From: Deltaproteobacteria bacterium
GTDB lineage: Bacteria > Desulfobacterota > Binatia > Binatales > Binataceae
Length of the DNA stretch: 64,000 nt
Direction of reading: 5' to 3'
Assembly (NCBI GenBank): GCA_021831785.1
Contig: JAKBMB010000028.1
Coordinates: forward strand, 226,620-290,619
Part shown: positions 52,709 through 61,716 of the stretch, piece by piece
Layout: every line of letters begins with the position of its first letter
How positions within the stretch are numbered: the first letter of the stretch is position 1
Position numbers and translations under genes: made by a program
The notes under the pieces: model-generated
Databases searched by the model: none
The model's input: the letters and a program-made list of their open reading frames with translations, nothing else
What the model was told of the DNA's origin: nothing

Positions 52709-53425
52709 TTGGCTACCACGCGCATCACGAAGACAGCCGGCGAGGTTGGGCCAGACGCTTATACTGACTGGCGCACCTCTGCTCTCGGCGCGATCACCGA
52801 GGTCCTGGAACAGGAACTAATATTGGAGCTGTCGGGATCTGTATCGGGCAAGGCGGTGCTGGAGGTCGGTTGCGGGGACGGGGCCCTGACCCGCGAATTT
52901 TGGCGCCAAGGCGCATCGCTCGTTGTCGGATGTGATCCGGATCGGCGCATGATCGCAAAGGCTGTCGCCCGCGCGACTGCCGGCCGGCCTGCGATCAGCT
53001 ACCTGCTCGGCCGCACCGAGCATCTGCCGTTGCGCGCGCGCAGCTTCGATCTCGCAAGTGCGGTGACAGTTCTCTGCTTCGTTGAGGAAAAATCCCAGGC
53101 CGTGCGGGAAATGGCGCGGGTGCTCAAGCCCGGTGGCCGCGTCGTCATAGGCGCGCTGAGTAGATGGAGCACGTGGGCGGCTTCGCGGCGAATCCGCGCT
53201 TGGTTGGGGAACGAGTTCTGGCGACAGGCGCGCTTCGCGACCGCGCGCGACTTGCGCGCGATGGCGACCGGCGCCGGCCTACGCGTCGACCGGCTCTGCG
53301 GCGCGGTCTACTACCCCCACTTTGCCCTGGCGGCACGCGCGATGAAGCCGCTCGACCCAATCCTACGCCGGATAACTACCTTCGGTGCGGCATTTATCGC
53401 GATACAGGCGACCAAGCAAGCGTGA
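52709..53425 (+). CDS. Class I SAM-dependent methyltransferase
   Basis: A 238-residue methyltransferase. AVLEVGCGDGALTREFW is the SAM-binding motif I, then the acidic VVGCDPDRRMIAKAVA, LPLRARSFDLASAVTVLCFV and a post-motif VLKPGGRVVIGALSRWS. The substrate is unknown. TTG 52709 follows the previous stop; TTG 52652 would overlap it. Neither has a good ribosome site. Confidence 0.85.
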   Translation: MATTRITKTAGEVGPDAYTDWRTSALGAITEVLEQELILELSGSVSGKAVLEVGCGDGALTREFWRQGASLVVGCDPDRRMIAKAVARATAGRPAISYLLGRTEHLPLRARSFDLASAVTVLCFVEEKSQAVREMARVLKPGGRVVIGALSRWSTWAASRRIRAWLGNEFWRQARFATARDLRAMATGAGLRVDRLCGAVYYPHFALAARAMKPLDPILRRITTFGAAFIAIQATKQA

Positions 53426-53523
53426 TCTTGCAGCCGGCGCCGTCATGCGACGGGCAACGGATTCCCATCTAAGGCTGCGCTCGGTTATTGTGGAAACACA
53501 GGCAGCGCAGGAGGCTGCGGGCG

Positions 53524-54339
53524 ATGAGCGAGCTTGAAAGCGGCAACGAAAACGCGGGCGTCGAATCCCTCGGTCACGACTGGCCGGTCATAGTGGACGA
53601 TCTAAACCGGCTGTTGCGGCTTAGGACAACGCCGATCGGGATGAAGCTTTTCCGCACCACCGAAGAGATGGAGGTGATTCCCAAGCTTCGGCGCCCCAAG
53701 GCCATCCACACCACCGACCAGATCGTCGCGCAGGCGGCGCGGCTGGGATGGACGGTCGGCATCACGATGCAGGATTTGGTCGGCGCTCAGTGCGGCGCCG
53801 TGATTGGACTGCATCCCCAGGATGAAGCGTGGCTGTCGGGCAAGGGAATGGCCGGCGTATGGTTCTCCACGCTGGCCGATTCGGCCGCTCATCAGCGCGC
53901 GATGGATGTCGTACCGCATGGCAGATACACCGCGATGGCGGTCTCGCCGCTTGCGTCGGGGCGTCTCAGTCCCCCGGACATCTGTCTAATCTACGGCACG
54001 CCGGGCCAGATGATCGTCTTCATCAACGGTCTTCAATGGTCCGGCTACCGGAAGTTTCAGTGGAGCGTGGTCGGCGAGTCGGCGTGCGCCGATTCGTGGG
54101 GACGGGCGCTGCAGACCGGCGAGCCGAGCCTCTCGGTGCCTTGCTACGCCGAGCGCCGTTACGGCGGCGTACTGGACGACGAGATGCTGATGGCGCTCAA
54201 GCCGCATCACCTGCTCAAGGCGATCGATGGAATGAAAAAGCTCGCCGCCAACGGCTTGCGCTACCCCATCTCGCAATACGGAATTCAGTCCGACGCCCGC
54301 GCCGGTCTGGCCGTGAGCTACGGCTCGAAAGAAAAATAA
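53524..54339 (+). CDS. DUF169 protein
   Basis: A 271-residue DUF169-family protein. TTPIGMKLFRTTEEMEVIPK, the cysteine-containing LVGAQCGAVIGLHP, and SGRLSPPDICLIYGTPGQMI are typical; conserved cysteines (AQCGA, DICLIY, ESACADS) could bind a metal or cofactor, but the biochemical role is unknown. AGGAGG lies upstream of ATG 53524. The family is frequent in anaerobes, archaea and uncultured environmental lineages. Confidence 0.82.
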   Translation: MSELESGNENAGVESLGHDWPVIVDDLNRLLRLRTTPIGMKLFRTTEEMEVIPKLRRPKAIHTTDQIVAQAARLGWTVGITMQDLVGAQCGAVIGLHPQDEAWLSGKGMAGVWFSTLADSAAHQRAMDVVPHGRYTAMAVSPLASGRLSPPDICLIYGTPGQMIVFINGLQWSGYRKFQWSVVGESACADSWGRALQTGEPSLSVPCYAERRYGGVLDDEMLMALKPHHLLKAIDGMKKLAANGLRYPISQYGIQSDARAGLAVSYGSKEK

Positions 54340-54379
54340 CTGCGCTCGCGGCGCGTTTGGATCGCTGGGCTGTCTCTGC

Positions 54380-55639
54380 TCAGTCGCGGCGCATCACTTC
54401 CACCGGCAGGCGGCGCGAGGCGCGGCGGGCCGGATAAACGCTGGCCATCAGGCACAGCGCCAGCGCCGCGGCGGCGACCAGCAAAAACTCAAGCGGCGCG
54501 ACCACGACCGGCACGGTCGAGGTGCCGTAGATTTCTTCCGGGATGCGGATGAAATGGTATCTTCCCAGGGCCCAGGCGCCGAACAGCCCCAGACCCAACC
54601 CGCTCAGCGTCCCAATTCCACCCAAGAGCGCCGCGTTGAAAAAGAAAATCAGCCTGACCGCGCGCGCCGACGCCCCCATCGTCATCAAAATCGCCATGTC
54701 CTTGCGCTTTTCCATGCCGGTCATGATCAGCGTGGCAACCAAGTTGAAGGCGGCGACTCCGATGAGAACCATCAGCACCAGCGAGTAGACCAGCTTGAGC
54801 ATCGCGAAGCCGGCCGCATAGGCCTGGTTAAGCTCGGTCCAGTTGCGTACGACGTAGGGATACGACAGCTCATTTTGCAGGCGCCGGGTGACGCGCGAGG
54901 TCTGGCTCAAATCGTCGAGGTAGACCTGAATGCCGTCGGCTTTCTGCCCGCGGCCGAAAAAGTCCTGCGCCGCGCGCAGGTTCATGATGACAAGACTCCG
55001 GTCAACGAACGAAACCCCCGAGCTAAACAGCGCGCCGACGATAACATTGCCTACCCGCACTCGCAATTGCTCGCGGTCGGCGGACAGAATCGGTGAGATG
55101 ACCCGCAGCCGGTCGCCCGTGGAGACCTTGAGCCTTAGCGCCAGCGCGCCGCCCATCAAGAGCGCGCCAATCATTGGGCGGCCGCCGTCGTCGGCGGCGG
55201 GGGGATAGTTTTGCGTCAAGCTTGCGACCGAGCCCGAGACCACGCGCATGCTTTTTTTGAGCTCTGAGAGGGCAACCGGATTATCGGGCTGGACTGCGCG
55301 CACAAGCACGCCGCTGATCCCATGGCGCGCGCTGAGCATGGCCTGAGAATTCAGAAACGGCACGGAGCCGGCTACGCCAGGGACGCGATTGATGCGTTGC
55401 GCCAGCACTTCGTAGTCGGCGATAGGACCGGCGATGCTCGTGACCTCGACCGGCGGGGTCAGGTGCAAAACGCGCTCGCGCAGATTGGCTTCGAACCCGT
55501 TCATCACCGAGATTACGACGCATAGCGCCGCCACGCCGATCGCAACGCCCAGCCCGGTAAAGGCAGTGGTAACCGAGACGGACCTGGTCTTGTGCCGCGT
55601 CAGCAGATAACGCGCGGCAATTTGAAACTCGTAGCGCAA
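54380..55639 (-). CDS. Lipoprotein-releasing ABC permease (LolC/LolE family)
   Basis: A 419-residue FtsX/MacB-type permease. The first helix and signature MRYEFQIAARYLLTRHK and AALCVVISVMNGFEANLRER match LolC/E; a large periplasmic domain follows, and three C-terminal helices end with ASVYPARRASRRLPVEVMRR. It would extract lipoproteins from the inner membrane with a LolD ATPase, which is not adjacent. The start is TTG 55639, with no alternative ATG nearby. Confidence 0.88.
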   Translation of the reverse strand: MRYEFQIAARYLLTRHKTRSVSVTTAFTGLGVAIGVAALCVVISVMNGFEANLRERVLHLTPPVEVTSIAGPIADYEVLAQRINRVPGVAGSVPFLNSQAMLSARHGISGVLVRAVQPDNPVALSELKKSMRVVSGSVASLTQNYPPAADDGGRPMIGALLMGGALALRLKVSTGDRLRVISPILSADREQLRVRVGNVIVGALFSSGVSFVDRSLVIMNLRAAQDFFGRGQKADGIQVYLDDLSQTSRVTRRLQNELSYPYVVRNWTELNQAYAAGFAMLKLVYSLVLMVLIGVAAFNLVATLIMTGMEKRKDMAILMTMGASARAVRLIFFFNAALLGGIGTLSGLGLGLFGAWALGRYHFIRIPEEIYGTSTVPVVVAPLEFLLVAAAALALCLMASVYPARRASRRLPVEVMRRD

Positions 55640-55741
55640 AACTAACCTCTATGCAGCCGCTGCGCGAGCCAGACCGCCGGCCGCGGACATCCGCGCAAGC
55701 ACCAGCGCGCAGTAACATCATCATGGCAACGATGATATAAG

Positions 55742-57151
55742 ATGCAAAGTGCGAGGAAGCGGTCCTCGGAGCCAAGCGTGGCAAAACGCAAGAGCGAGAA
55801 CCTGACGCTGTTTGCCGCCGGAGCGGAGCATCGGCCGCTGGCCGACAGAATGCGGCCCCAGCGCTTAGAAGAGGTGCTCGGCCAGGAGCACCTGCTCAAG
55901 CCGGGGCGGCTGCTGCATGAGATGGCGGCCGCCGGCGTGATTCACTCACTTATCTTGTGGGGGCCGCCGGGGAGCGGCAAGACCACGCTCGCGCGCCTGA
56001 TCGCGCGGCAAAGCGGCGCGGTGTTCCGCGCCTTTTCGGCGGTCAACTCGGGCATGGCCGAACTGCGCGAGGCGGTCGAGGCGGCGCGCAGCGAGCTTGC
56101 TCTCACCGGCCGGCGCACGGTGTTGTTCATCGACGAAATCCATCGCTGGAACCGCGCCCAGCAGGACGGAGTGCTGCCGCACGTCGAGAGCGGGCTCCTC
56201 ACTCTAATCGGAGCCACCACCGAAAATCCGTCATTCGAGGTGGCGGCGCCTCTGCTGTCCCGCGGGCAGGTGCTCGTGCTCCATCCACTGGGGCAAAGCG
56301 ACCTCGCCGAGCTTGTCAAGCGCGCCCTGAGCGACGCCGAGCACGGGCTCGGAAAATTGAGGCTCGGCGTTTCGCCCCAGGCGCTCGACGAGCTCATCGA
56401 CGGCGCAGCGGGCGACGCGCGCAAGCTGCTCAACGCGCTCGAGCTGGCTGCCGAAATGGCGCTGCGGGCCAAGGCCGGCGTAATCGACGCCGCCCACGTG
56501 CGCGAGGCAAGCCAGCACAAGGCGCTGCTCTACGACCGCGCCGGCGAAGAGCATTACAACGTGGTCTCGGCCTTCATCAAGAGCATGCGCGGAAGCGACC
56601 CCGACGCGGCGCTGTTCTGGCTGATGCGCATGCTGGAAGCCGGAGAAGACCCGCTGTTCGTGGCGCGCCGGATGGTGGTCTTCGCCGCGGAGGATGTCGG
56701 CAACGCCGACCCCAACGCGCTCAATCTCGCGCTCGCGGTCAAGGACGCGGTGGATTTTCTCGGCCTGCCTGAAGCCGAGATCCCCCTGGCGCAGGGCGTG
56801 ACCTATCTGGCCACGGCGCCTAAATCCAACGCCAGCTATCGCGCGATGGGTCAGGCGCGCGAAGACGTCAGCCGCTTTCGTTCGGCGCCGGTCCCCATGC
56901 ATCTGCGCAACGCGCCGACCCAGCTAATGAAGGCCCTGGGCTACGGCCGCGACTATCGCTATCCCCACGACTATCCGGACGCGCTGGCGGCTCAGGAGTT
57001 CATGCCCGAGCCGCTCAAGGGCCGGCGCTACTACCTGCCTTCGAAGCGCGGCTACGAAAGGCGAATTCGCCTGCTGATGGAACGCGCGCGGCTGGTGCGC
57101 GCCGCGCAGAGCACAGAAACGCCTCGGCCGCCCGATAAAGAAACTCCCTGA
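55742..57151 (+). CDS. rarA: Replication-associated AAA ATPase RarA
   Basis: A 469-residue clamp-loader-like ATPase acting at stalled forks. ADRMRPQRLEEVLGQEHLL, Walker A GPPGSGKTT at 74-82, Walker B LFIDEIHRWNRAQQDG, sensor IGATTENPSFEV and the C-terminal domain (MRGSDPDAALFWLMRMLEAG, PHDYPDALAAQEFMPEPLKG) are all present. The W in HRWN replaces the usual F. ATG 55742 is used; GTG 55778 is an alternative start. Confidence 0.93.
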   Translation: MQSARKRSSEPSVAKRKSENLTLFAAGAEHRPLADRMRPQRLEEVLGQEHLLKPGRLLHEMAAAGVIHSLILWGPPGSGKTTLARLIARQSGAVFRAFSAVNSGMAELREAVEAARSELALTGRRTVLFIDEIHRWNRAQQDGVLPHVESGLLTLIGATTENPSFEVAAPLLSRGQVLVLHPLGQSDLAELVKRALSDAEHGLGKLRLGVSPQALDELIDGAAGDARKLLNALELAAEMALRAKAGVIDAAHVREASQHKALLYDRAGEEHYNVVSAFIKSMRGSDPDAALFWLMRMLEAGEDPLFVARRMVVFAAEDVGNADPNALNLALAVKDAVDFLGLPEAEIPLAQGVTYLATAPKSNASYRAMGQAREDVSRFRSAPVPMHLRNAPTQLMKALGYGRDYRYPHDYPDALAAQEFMPEPLKGRRYYLPSKRGYERRIRLLMERARLVRAAQSTETPRPPDKETP

Positions 57152-57297
57152 GCGCCAGGCTTTTTACGTCGCGCCTGCAAGGCCGACTCCCGAGCCTCAC
57201 CTAGGTCGCGACAGCGCCCTGCGCGCGCCCCGCTAAAACGGTCCCTACGGCGCCGCGGCCGCTAAAAGTACGATGCACGCGCCGAAGGCCGCTTCCC

Positions 57298-57579
57298 TCA
57301 GCGCGCGCCGAGCACCGCGTCCTTGAGGCTCTTGGCCGGAGTGAAGCGCAGCCGCGTGCGCGCGGGAATTTTAATCTGTTCGCCGGTTGACGGATTGCGC
57401 CCCACGCGCGCCTTGGTTTTACGCTTGCGGAAGACGCCGAGGCCGGCCAGCTTCAACGTGCCCTCTTTCTTGAGCTGGCGCACGACCACGGCGGTTAGCT
57501 CGTCGAGCGCGGTCTTGGTCTGCTTTTTGGTCAGGCCGACCTTCTCGGCGAGGTAACCTGTAAGCTGAGCCTGGGTCAT
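57298..57579 (-). CDS. HU-family DNA-binding protein
   Basis: A 93-residue nucleoid-associated protein. TQAQLTGYLAEKVGLTKKQT, GLGVFRKRKTKARVGRNPST and the DNA-intercalating arm (GEQIKIPARTRLRFTPAKS) fit HU/IHF. A purine-rich GGGAGGATGA upstream of the ATG gives a good ribosome site. It binds and bends DNA as a dimer. Confidence 0.93.
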   Translation of the reverse strand: MTQAQLTGYLAEKVGLTKKQTKTALDELTAVVVRQLKKEGTLKLAGLGVFRKRKTKARVGRNPSTGEQIKIPARTRLRFTPAKSLKDAVLGAR

Positions 57580-57757
57580 AATCTCATCCTCCCTAAACGC
57601 TGTGCGCGTGGATTTTCAAACCAGGGTGAACCAAGAGCGCGTGTTTTTCAAGGGTTTGGCGGCAGTGTGATGATTTTTTATCTGCTGCCCAAGGCTTTCG
57701 CTGAATCATGATCGGCCGAGTGCGGCGCGCGAGCTTTCGCACGGTATCGCGCGTGCC

Positions 57758-58516
57758 TTATGCTCTTGCTGACCCTGACTGCTCCCGGTAGCGAACCTCG
57801 ACCAGAAACAAGCCGCGCGCCGGCGCTGGCGCGGGGGCCCGCGCGCGGTCGGCGCCGGCCAGAAGCTGCGTAATGATCGCTTGAGAAAGCCGGCCGCGCC
57901 CGACCTCGACCATCACCGCCACCATCGTGCGCACCATGTGGCGCATGAAACTGCTGCCTTCGACGCGGTAGGTCAGGAAGTCGCCTGTCATCCGCCACCA
58001 GCTTTCGTCGATGCGGCGCACGGTGCTCCGCGTGGGCGAACCGAGGCTGCGGAATGCGGCGAAATCATGCTCGCCGACAAAGCGCTCGGCTGCGGCGCTC
58101 ATCGCGGCGCGATCCAGCGGCTGCGCTACATGCCAGCAGTAGCGCTGATGGAACGGCGAAGGCAGTGTTCGGTTCAAGATGCGGTACTCGTAGACGCGCG
58201 AGCGCGCGTCGCGGCGCGGGTCGAAATTGTCGTTCACCGCGCTCGCCGCGACCACCACGATGTCCGCCGGCGTGAGCACGTTGAGCGCGCGCATGAGTTC
58301 ATCGGTGCCAAAACGCGCCGGCGCGGAAAACGCCGCGACCTGGCCCAGCGCGTGCACGCCGGCGTCAGTGCGCCCCGCCGCGTGAACGCGAATTTCGCGC
58401 CCGTACAAACGCTCCAGCGCAGCCTCGAGACGGCCTTGCAGGGAGTCCTGTCCGCGCTGAAGCTGCCAGCCGCAGTAGTTCCCGCCGTCGTACTGAAGCT
58501 TAAGTTTGATCCTCAT
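57758..58516 (-). CDS. truA: tRNA pseudouridine(38-40) synthase
   Basis: A 252-residue TruA. The catalytic aspartate D51 is in GRTDAGVHALGQVAAF; other hallmarks are RIKLKLQYDGGNYCGWQLQR, SRVYEYRILNRTLPSPFHQR and SSFMRHMVRTMVAVMVEVGR. It modifies tRNA anticodon-stem positions 38-40. It lies 178 bases from the HU gene on the same strand, with which it may be co-transcribed. Confidence 0.95.
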   Translation of the reverse strand: MRIKLKLQYDGGNYCGWQLQRGQDSLQGRLEAALERLYGREIRVHAAGRTDAGVHALGQVAAFSAPARFGTDELMRALNVLTPADIVVVAASAVNDNFDPRRDARSRVYEYRILNRTLPSPFHQRYCWHVAQPLDRAAMSAAAERFVGEHDFAAFRSLGSPTRSTVRRIDESWWRMTGDFLTYRVEGSSFMRHMVRTMVAVMVEVGRGRLSQAIITQLLAGADRARAPAPAPARGLFLVEVRYREQSGSARA

Positions 58517-58805
58517 ACCGAAGAGGCGTCCGGCGCGTGTCTCATGCGGTCCACACCGGCGCGAGCGCGACTGTACGAACGGGCGCCGTTTGATACCGGT
58601 CTCGCGTTGGTCCCTTCGCTCAAGCGCGCGGCACGGGCCTGCGACCGGCTGAGCTTAACAGGCGAGACTATAGCGCTTCCGCCTTTTCCTTCGATACCGC
58701 GGGCCAACGGCGCGCGTCTTGGCGGTATTTTTGAACGCCCGGCTGACGTAAACTTATTTTCGCCGCGCGTAGCCGGCGTAATCCTCGCCGTAGGTTCGAA
58801 GACCA

Positions 58806-59273
58806 GTGGGAGTCAACCGCCGTGACATGGAATTTATGGCTCAGGCTTTGACCGAAGCCGAGCGTGCTATGGCTGCGGGGGAAGTTCCCGTTGGCGCAAT
58901 TGTGGTCGCCGAGGACACGGTACTGGGGCGCGGCCGCAACCGCACGATCGAACTGCGCGACCCGACCGCGCACGCCGAAGTGCTGGCGATCCGCGAGGCG
59001 GCCGGAGCGGGCGACGGCTACAGGCTCGAGGGAGCAAGCCTGTACGTCACGCTGGAGCCGTGCGTGATGTGCATGGGCGCGATCGTCAACGCCCGCCTTG
59101 CCGCGCTCAAATTCGGCGCATGGGATGAAAAGGCCGGCGCCGCCGGCTCGGTGTACGACGTTGGACGAGACGGCCGGCTCAACCATCGAATCGAGATTTA
59201 CCCGCGAATCATGGCCGAGGCGTGCGCGGACATTCTCCGCCGATTCTTTCGCGCTAAGAGAAACGCCGGCTAA
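58806..59273 (+). CDS. tadA: tRNA-specific adenosine deaminase
   Basis: A 155-residue TadA making inosine at wobble position 34. Zinc ligands and catalytic glutamate lie in TAHAEVLAIREA (HAE at 56-58) and TLEPCVMCMGAI (C86, C89). GTG 58806 gives 155 residues; ATG 58827 would give a more typical N-terminus (MEFMAQALTEA). It is divergent from truA. Confidence 0.93.
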   Translation: MGVNRRDMEFMAQALTEAERAMAAGEVPVGAIVVAEDTVLGRGRNRTIELRDPTAHAEVLAIREAAGAGDGYRLEGASLYVTLEPCVMCMGAIVNARLAALKFGAWDEKAGAAGSVYDVGRDGRLNHRIEIYPRIMAEACADILRRFFRAKRNAG

Positions 59274-59426
59274 GCGGCGGCACGACGCCGCCCTAGCGCG
59301 GGCCCGGCACCTCGGGCCTTCGCGCTCGCGGCCGCGCGTGGCCATGGGGTTCTCGCTTGAACCCGGCGGCCCGCGTCGGCGGGCACGATCGGCCTGCGCA
59401 CGGTCCGCGGATTTGCGGAACCGAGC

Positions 59427-60032
59427 CTAATGGCCACAGCCTTCGGCAGCGCGAAGCTCGATAAAGCGCCGGAAAAGAAGGCGCATGGTCTCGATATGCT
59501 GGATGCCGATGAAGGGATGGCAGCCGAACATGAAGGTCGGATATCCGAGCGCGGAAAATTCATCCGCTTCGCGCTTATGGGCCTCAAGCCGAGCCGCCAT
59601 TTTGCGCGCGCTCAGGTCGGCCAGAAAGCGGCGCGGCTCAAGACCGACGCCAGCGGCCAGGTAGGCGAGCACCGCCGGACGGCCGATATCTTGCTCGGCC
59701 TCGAAGGCAGCCCGAAACACGGCAGCGTGGTAGGGCTCGAACACGCCAGCCTCGCGCGCCAACTCGGCACCCTCGAGCGCGGCCCGGGAATCTAGCCAGC
59801 GCACGGGCACCGGCGCACGAACACCCGTCTCGGCGGCCACCATTGCAACCTTAAGCCGCTGCGCCGCAGCCACCGGCTGCCCGGGCAGAATTCGCCGATC
59901 ACGCATCGAGATCGGCACCCCCTTCCATAGCGGCACGATACTAAGCTCGTGCTGAAGCTCGCCCACAATCCGCCACGCGATGTAGCAAAGCGCCGAGGCA
60001 TAATCGAAATAGATCGGAACAATTACCTGCAT
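59427..60032 (-). CDS. DsbA-family / 2-hydroxychromene-2-carboxylate isomerase-like protein
   Basis: A 201-residue thioredoxin-fold protein with an inserted helical domain. The N-terminus IYFDYASALCYIAWRIVGEL resembles HCCA isomerase/DsbA members; there is a single cysteine (SALCYIA), no CxxC pair, so disulfide exchange is unlikely. Later elements are PVPVRWLDSRAALEGAELAR and a C-terminal FGCHPFIGIQHIETMRLLF. Glutathione-dependent isomerase or FrnE-like activity is possible. ATG 60032 is chosen. Confidence 0.75.
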   Translation of the reverse strand: MQVIVPIYFDYASALCYIAWRIVGELQHELSIVPLWKGVPISMRDRRILPGQPVAAAQRLKVAMVAAETGVRAPVPVRWLDSRAALEGAELAREAGVFEPYHAAVFRAAFEAEQDIGRPAVLAYLAAGVGLEPRRFLADLSARKMAARLEAHKREADEFSALGYPTFMFGCHPFIGIQHIETMRLLFRRFIELRAAEGCGH

Positions 60033-60860
60033 GGCGAGCGCTTCAAGGCTGCATCGCAAGCCTAGCACTTAGCTGGCCTTGGGGCCACCAAAAATGACGA
60101 TGGAATCTGGGGAGTCCAACCCTGGCAGCTCCAAAGGAAAAATTAAACCTGACCACCACCGAGGTCCGCGGTGGTTATCTACCGCCGCCGCACGGCCTTG
60201 CGGCTCTGCGCCAAGGGAATTACTCTTGACTACCTGCCGGCTGCAATATGCAGACCCCAATAATCGCGGCCGCCCGAAGCTGAAAAAAAGGGGGCCGGAG
60301 GAAACGCCGGGATGACGAATCATCGCCGGCGCCGCAACTTTCTGCGCAAACCGGCCCCCAATGGCTAGCACCAACCTAAGCGGTTCCAACCCTGAAGCGA
60401 AAATAACTTCATCGATGAAGACTCGGAAGTCCGCGCCCTATGCCTGTGCCATAGCCGAAAGGCAGAGGACCGGCTTGCGGGTTTTTGGTGCGTTGGAGGT
60501 TGTCCGGTCCGCGGGCCTCGGTGGCGCAGGCGGGCACCGCGGCCCACCCCACTAAGATTTATTTTCGCTTCAGGGCTAACTCTCGCGCTGAGTAGGCCAA
60601 AAAGCCGGCCGCGACGGGTCTTCATGCCACTTGCACTGACGCACGGCGAGGAATCGGGATCACCAGCGCCGAGATGAGCCGGCGGCGGCGTATCCCACTC
60701 GCTTTGATTAGCTGTCCCGGCGCGACTCGCCAAGAGCGGTACCAAGCGCCGCTTATAAGCTCGCCTTTAAGGCTCCGCGTCGTAAATTCTTTGCCTGATT
60801 TTGGCATCAAAGGCGGCGAACGAGCCTTCTAGCCATTCGCTCAACTTGGAACTCAAAACA
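60033..60860. other. Long intergenic region with inverted repeats
   Basis: About 830 bases with no supported gene. It holds a 17-base perfect inverted repeat (60390-60406 with 60559-60575) and a short perfect palindrome CTTCATCGATGAAG near 60407. Frames in both strands here show no domain. Confidence 0.45.
60390..60575. repeat. Inverted-repeat-bounded element, possible MITE-like remnant
   Basis: CCCTGAAGCGAAAATAA (60390-60406) recurs as its exact reverse complement at 60559-60575, enclosing 152 bases without a coding frame of note. This form is typical of small non-autonomous elements. No target duplication was recognised. Confidence 0.4.
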
Positions 60861-61064
60861 CTATTCAAATCTGATTTCGTCCGGGAAAAGAAAGGTCGTA
60901 CTCCCGTCTTGAAACTTTACCAAATACATTCGCCGCCCGAGATTCTCGACTTCATCAACGATCCGGGCCATCTCGTTAAAGCGGACCCGACCTGCTTTGT
61001 CTCGGATTGGTTTAACTAGCCGACAGAGCCTGGTTATCGTTTCTTCCGCGCACATTGTGTTCAT
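60861..61064 (-). CDS. Small conserved-looking hypothetical protein
   Basis: A 67-residue frame. VKPIRDKAGRVRFNEMARIV and ENLGRRMYLVKFQDGSTTFL followed by FPDEIRFE resemble a small protein family I have seen in several environmental bacteria, with an SH3-like beta pattern near the end. Function unknown. ATG 61064 is used; the start could be one of several codons further in. Confidence 0.5.
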   Translation of the reverse strand: MNTMCAEETITRLCRLVKPIRDKAGRVRFNEMARIVDEVENLGRRMYLVKFQDGSTTFLFPDEIRFE

Positions 61065-61716
61065 CGCAAATCACAGCCTCGATGGTTCCAGGTCTAGGTT
61101 TTCCGGTGATCTTCAATAAGCTTCTGCAATAAGCGTGCCCTGTTTGTTGGACGCTCTGAACCGTCAAGGGCTTCAACGCAAGTACTCAGATGGTTATGTT
61201 GTGGAACAAGTAGTTGGGCGTCAATCGCATTTATGTTAAGCGCAATCGGTTGCGCAACTATAGCTAATTCTCGCGAGCGCGGTCAGGCATGGGCAATTAC
61301 GTTGCGCCCGCAGAGAATACAGCAGTTCCGGGCCTGCGCAAGTGCTTGACAAGTTACCGGCACGCAGCGGCGAAATTTTGCCGCGGTAGTGAGTCGGCGC
61401 AGGACCTCCACGACGCGAACGGCGAAGTTACTCGCGAGGCGCGAAAACCGGTGGCCGCTTCGAAGCCAAAACCTGTGCGTTTCGGTGAGCGGCCTACACC
61501 AGATCGAGCAGCGGGGCGCCTGAAGCGTGGATAAGCATCAGCGCTTGATCTTGCGCAAATTTTCAGCAGCCATTTTTTCTCGAAGCCTGGTTTTCTCAGC
61601 CGAAGCAATTCCGCGTCCGAGGGCCAGGACCGCCGGGAGCGCACGCCGAAGAGCAAACCTCGGGCGCAAATTGTCCGGACGACCGGATTACAACGACATA
61701 CTGGGGAATCAGGCCC
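61065..61716. other. Intergenic with one perfect hairpin
   Basis: About 650 bases, less GC-rich than the surroundings near 61100-61260. Hairpin GCGCAA-TCGG-TTGCGC at 61240-61255 is perfect. Short frames here lack any recognisable signature. Confidence 0.4.

Noticed and set aside
55957-56772. 271-residue frame inside rarA
   Set aside because: Arginine-rich shadow frame; rarA motifs are in another phase.
60069-60389. 106-residue minus-strand frame in the gap before the small protein
   Set aside because: No start signal and no recognised domain; possibly part of an intergenic repeat.
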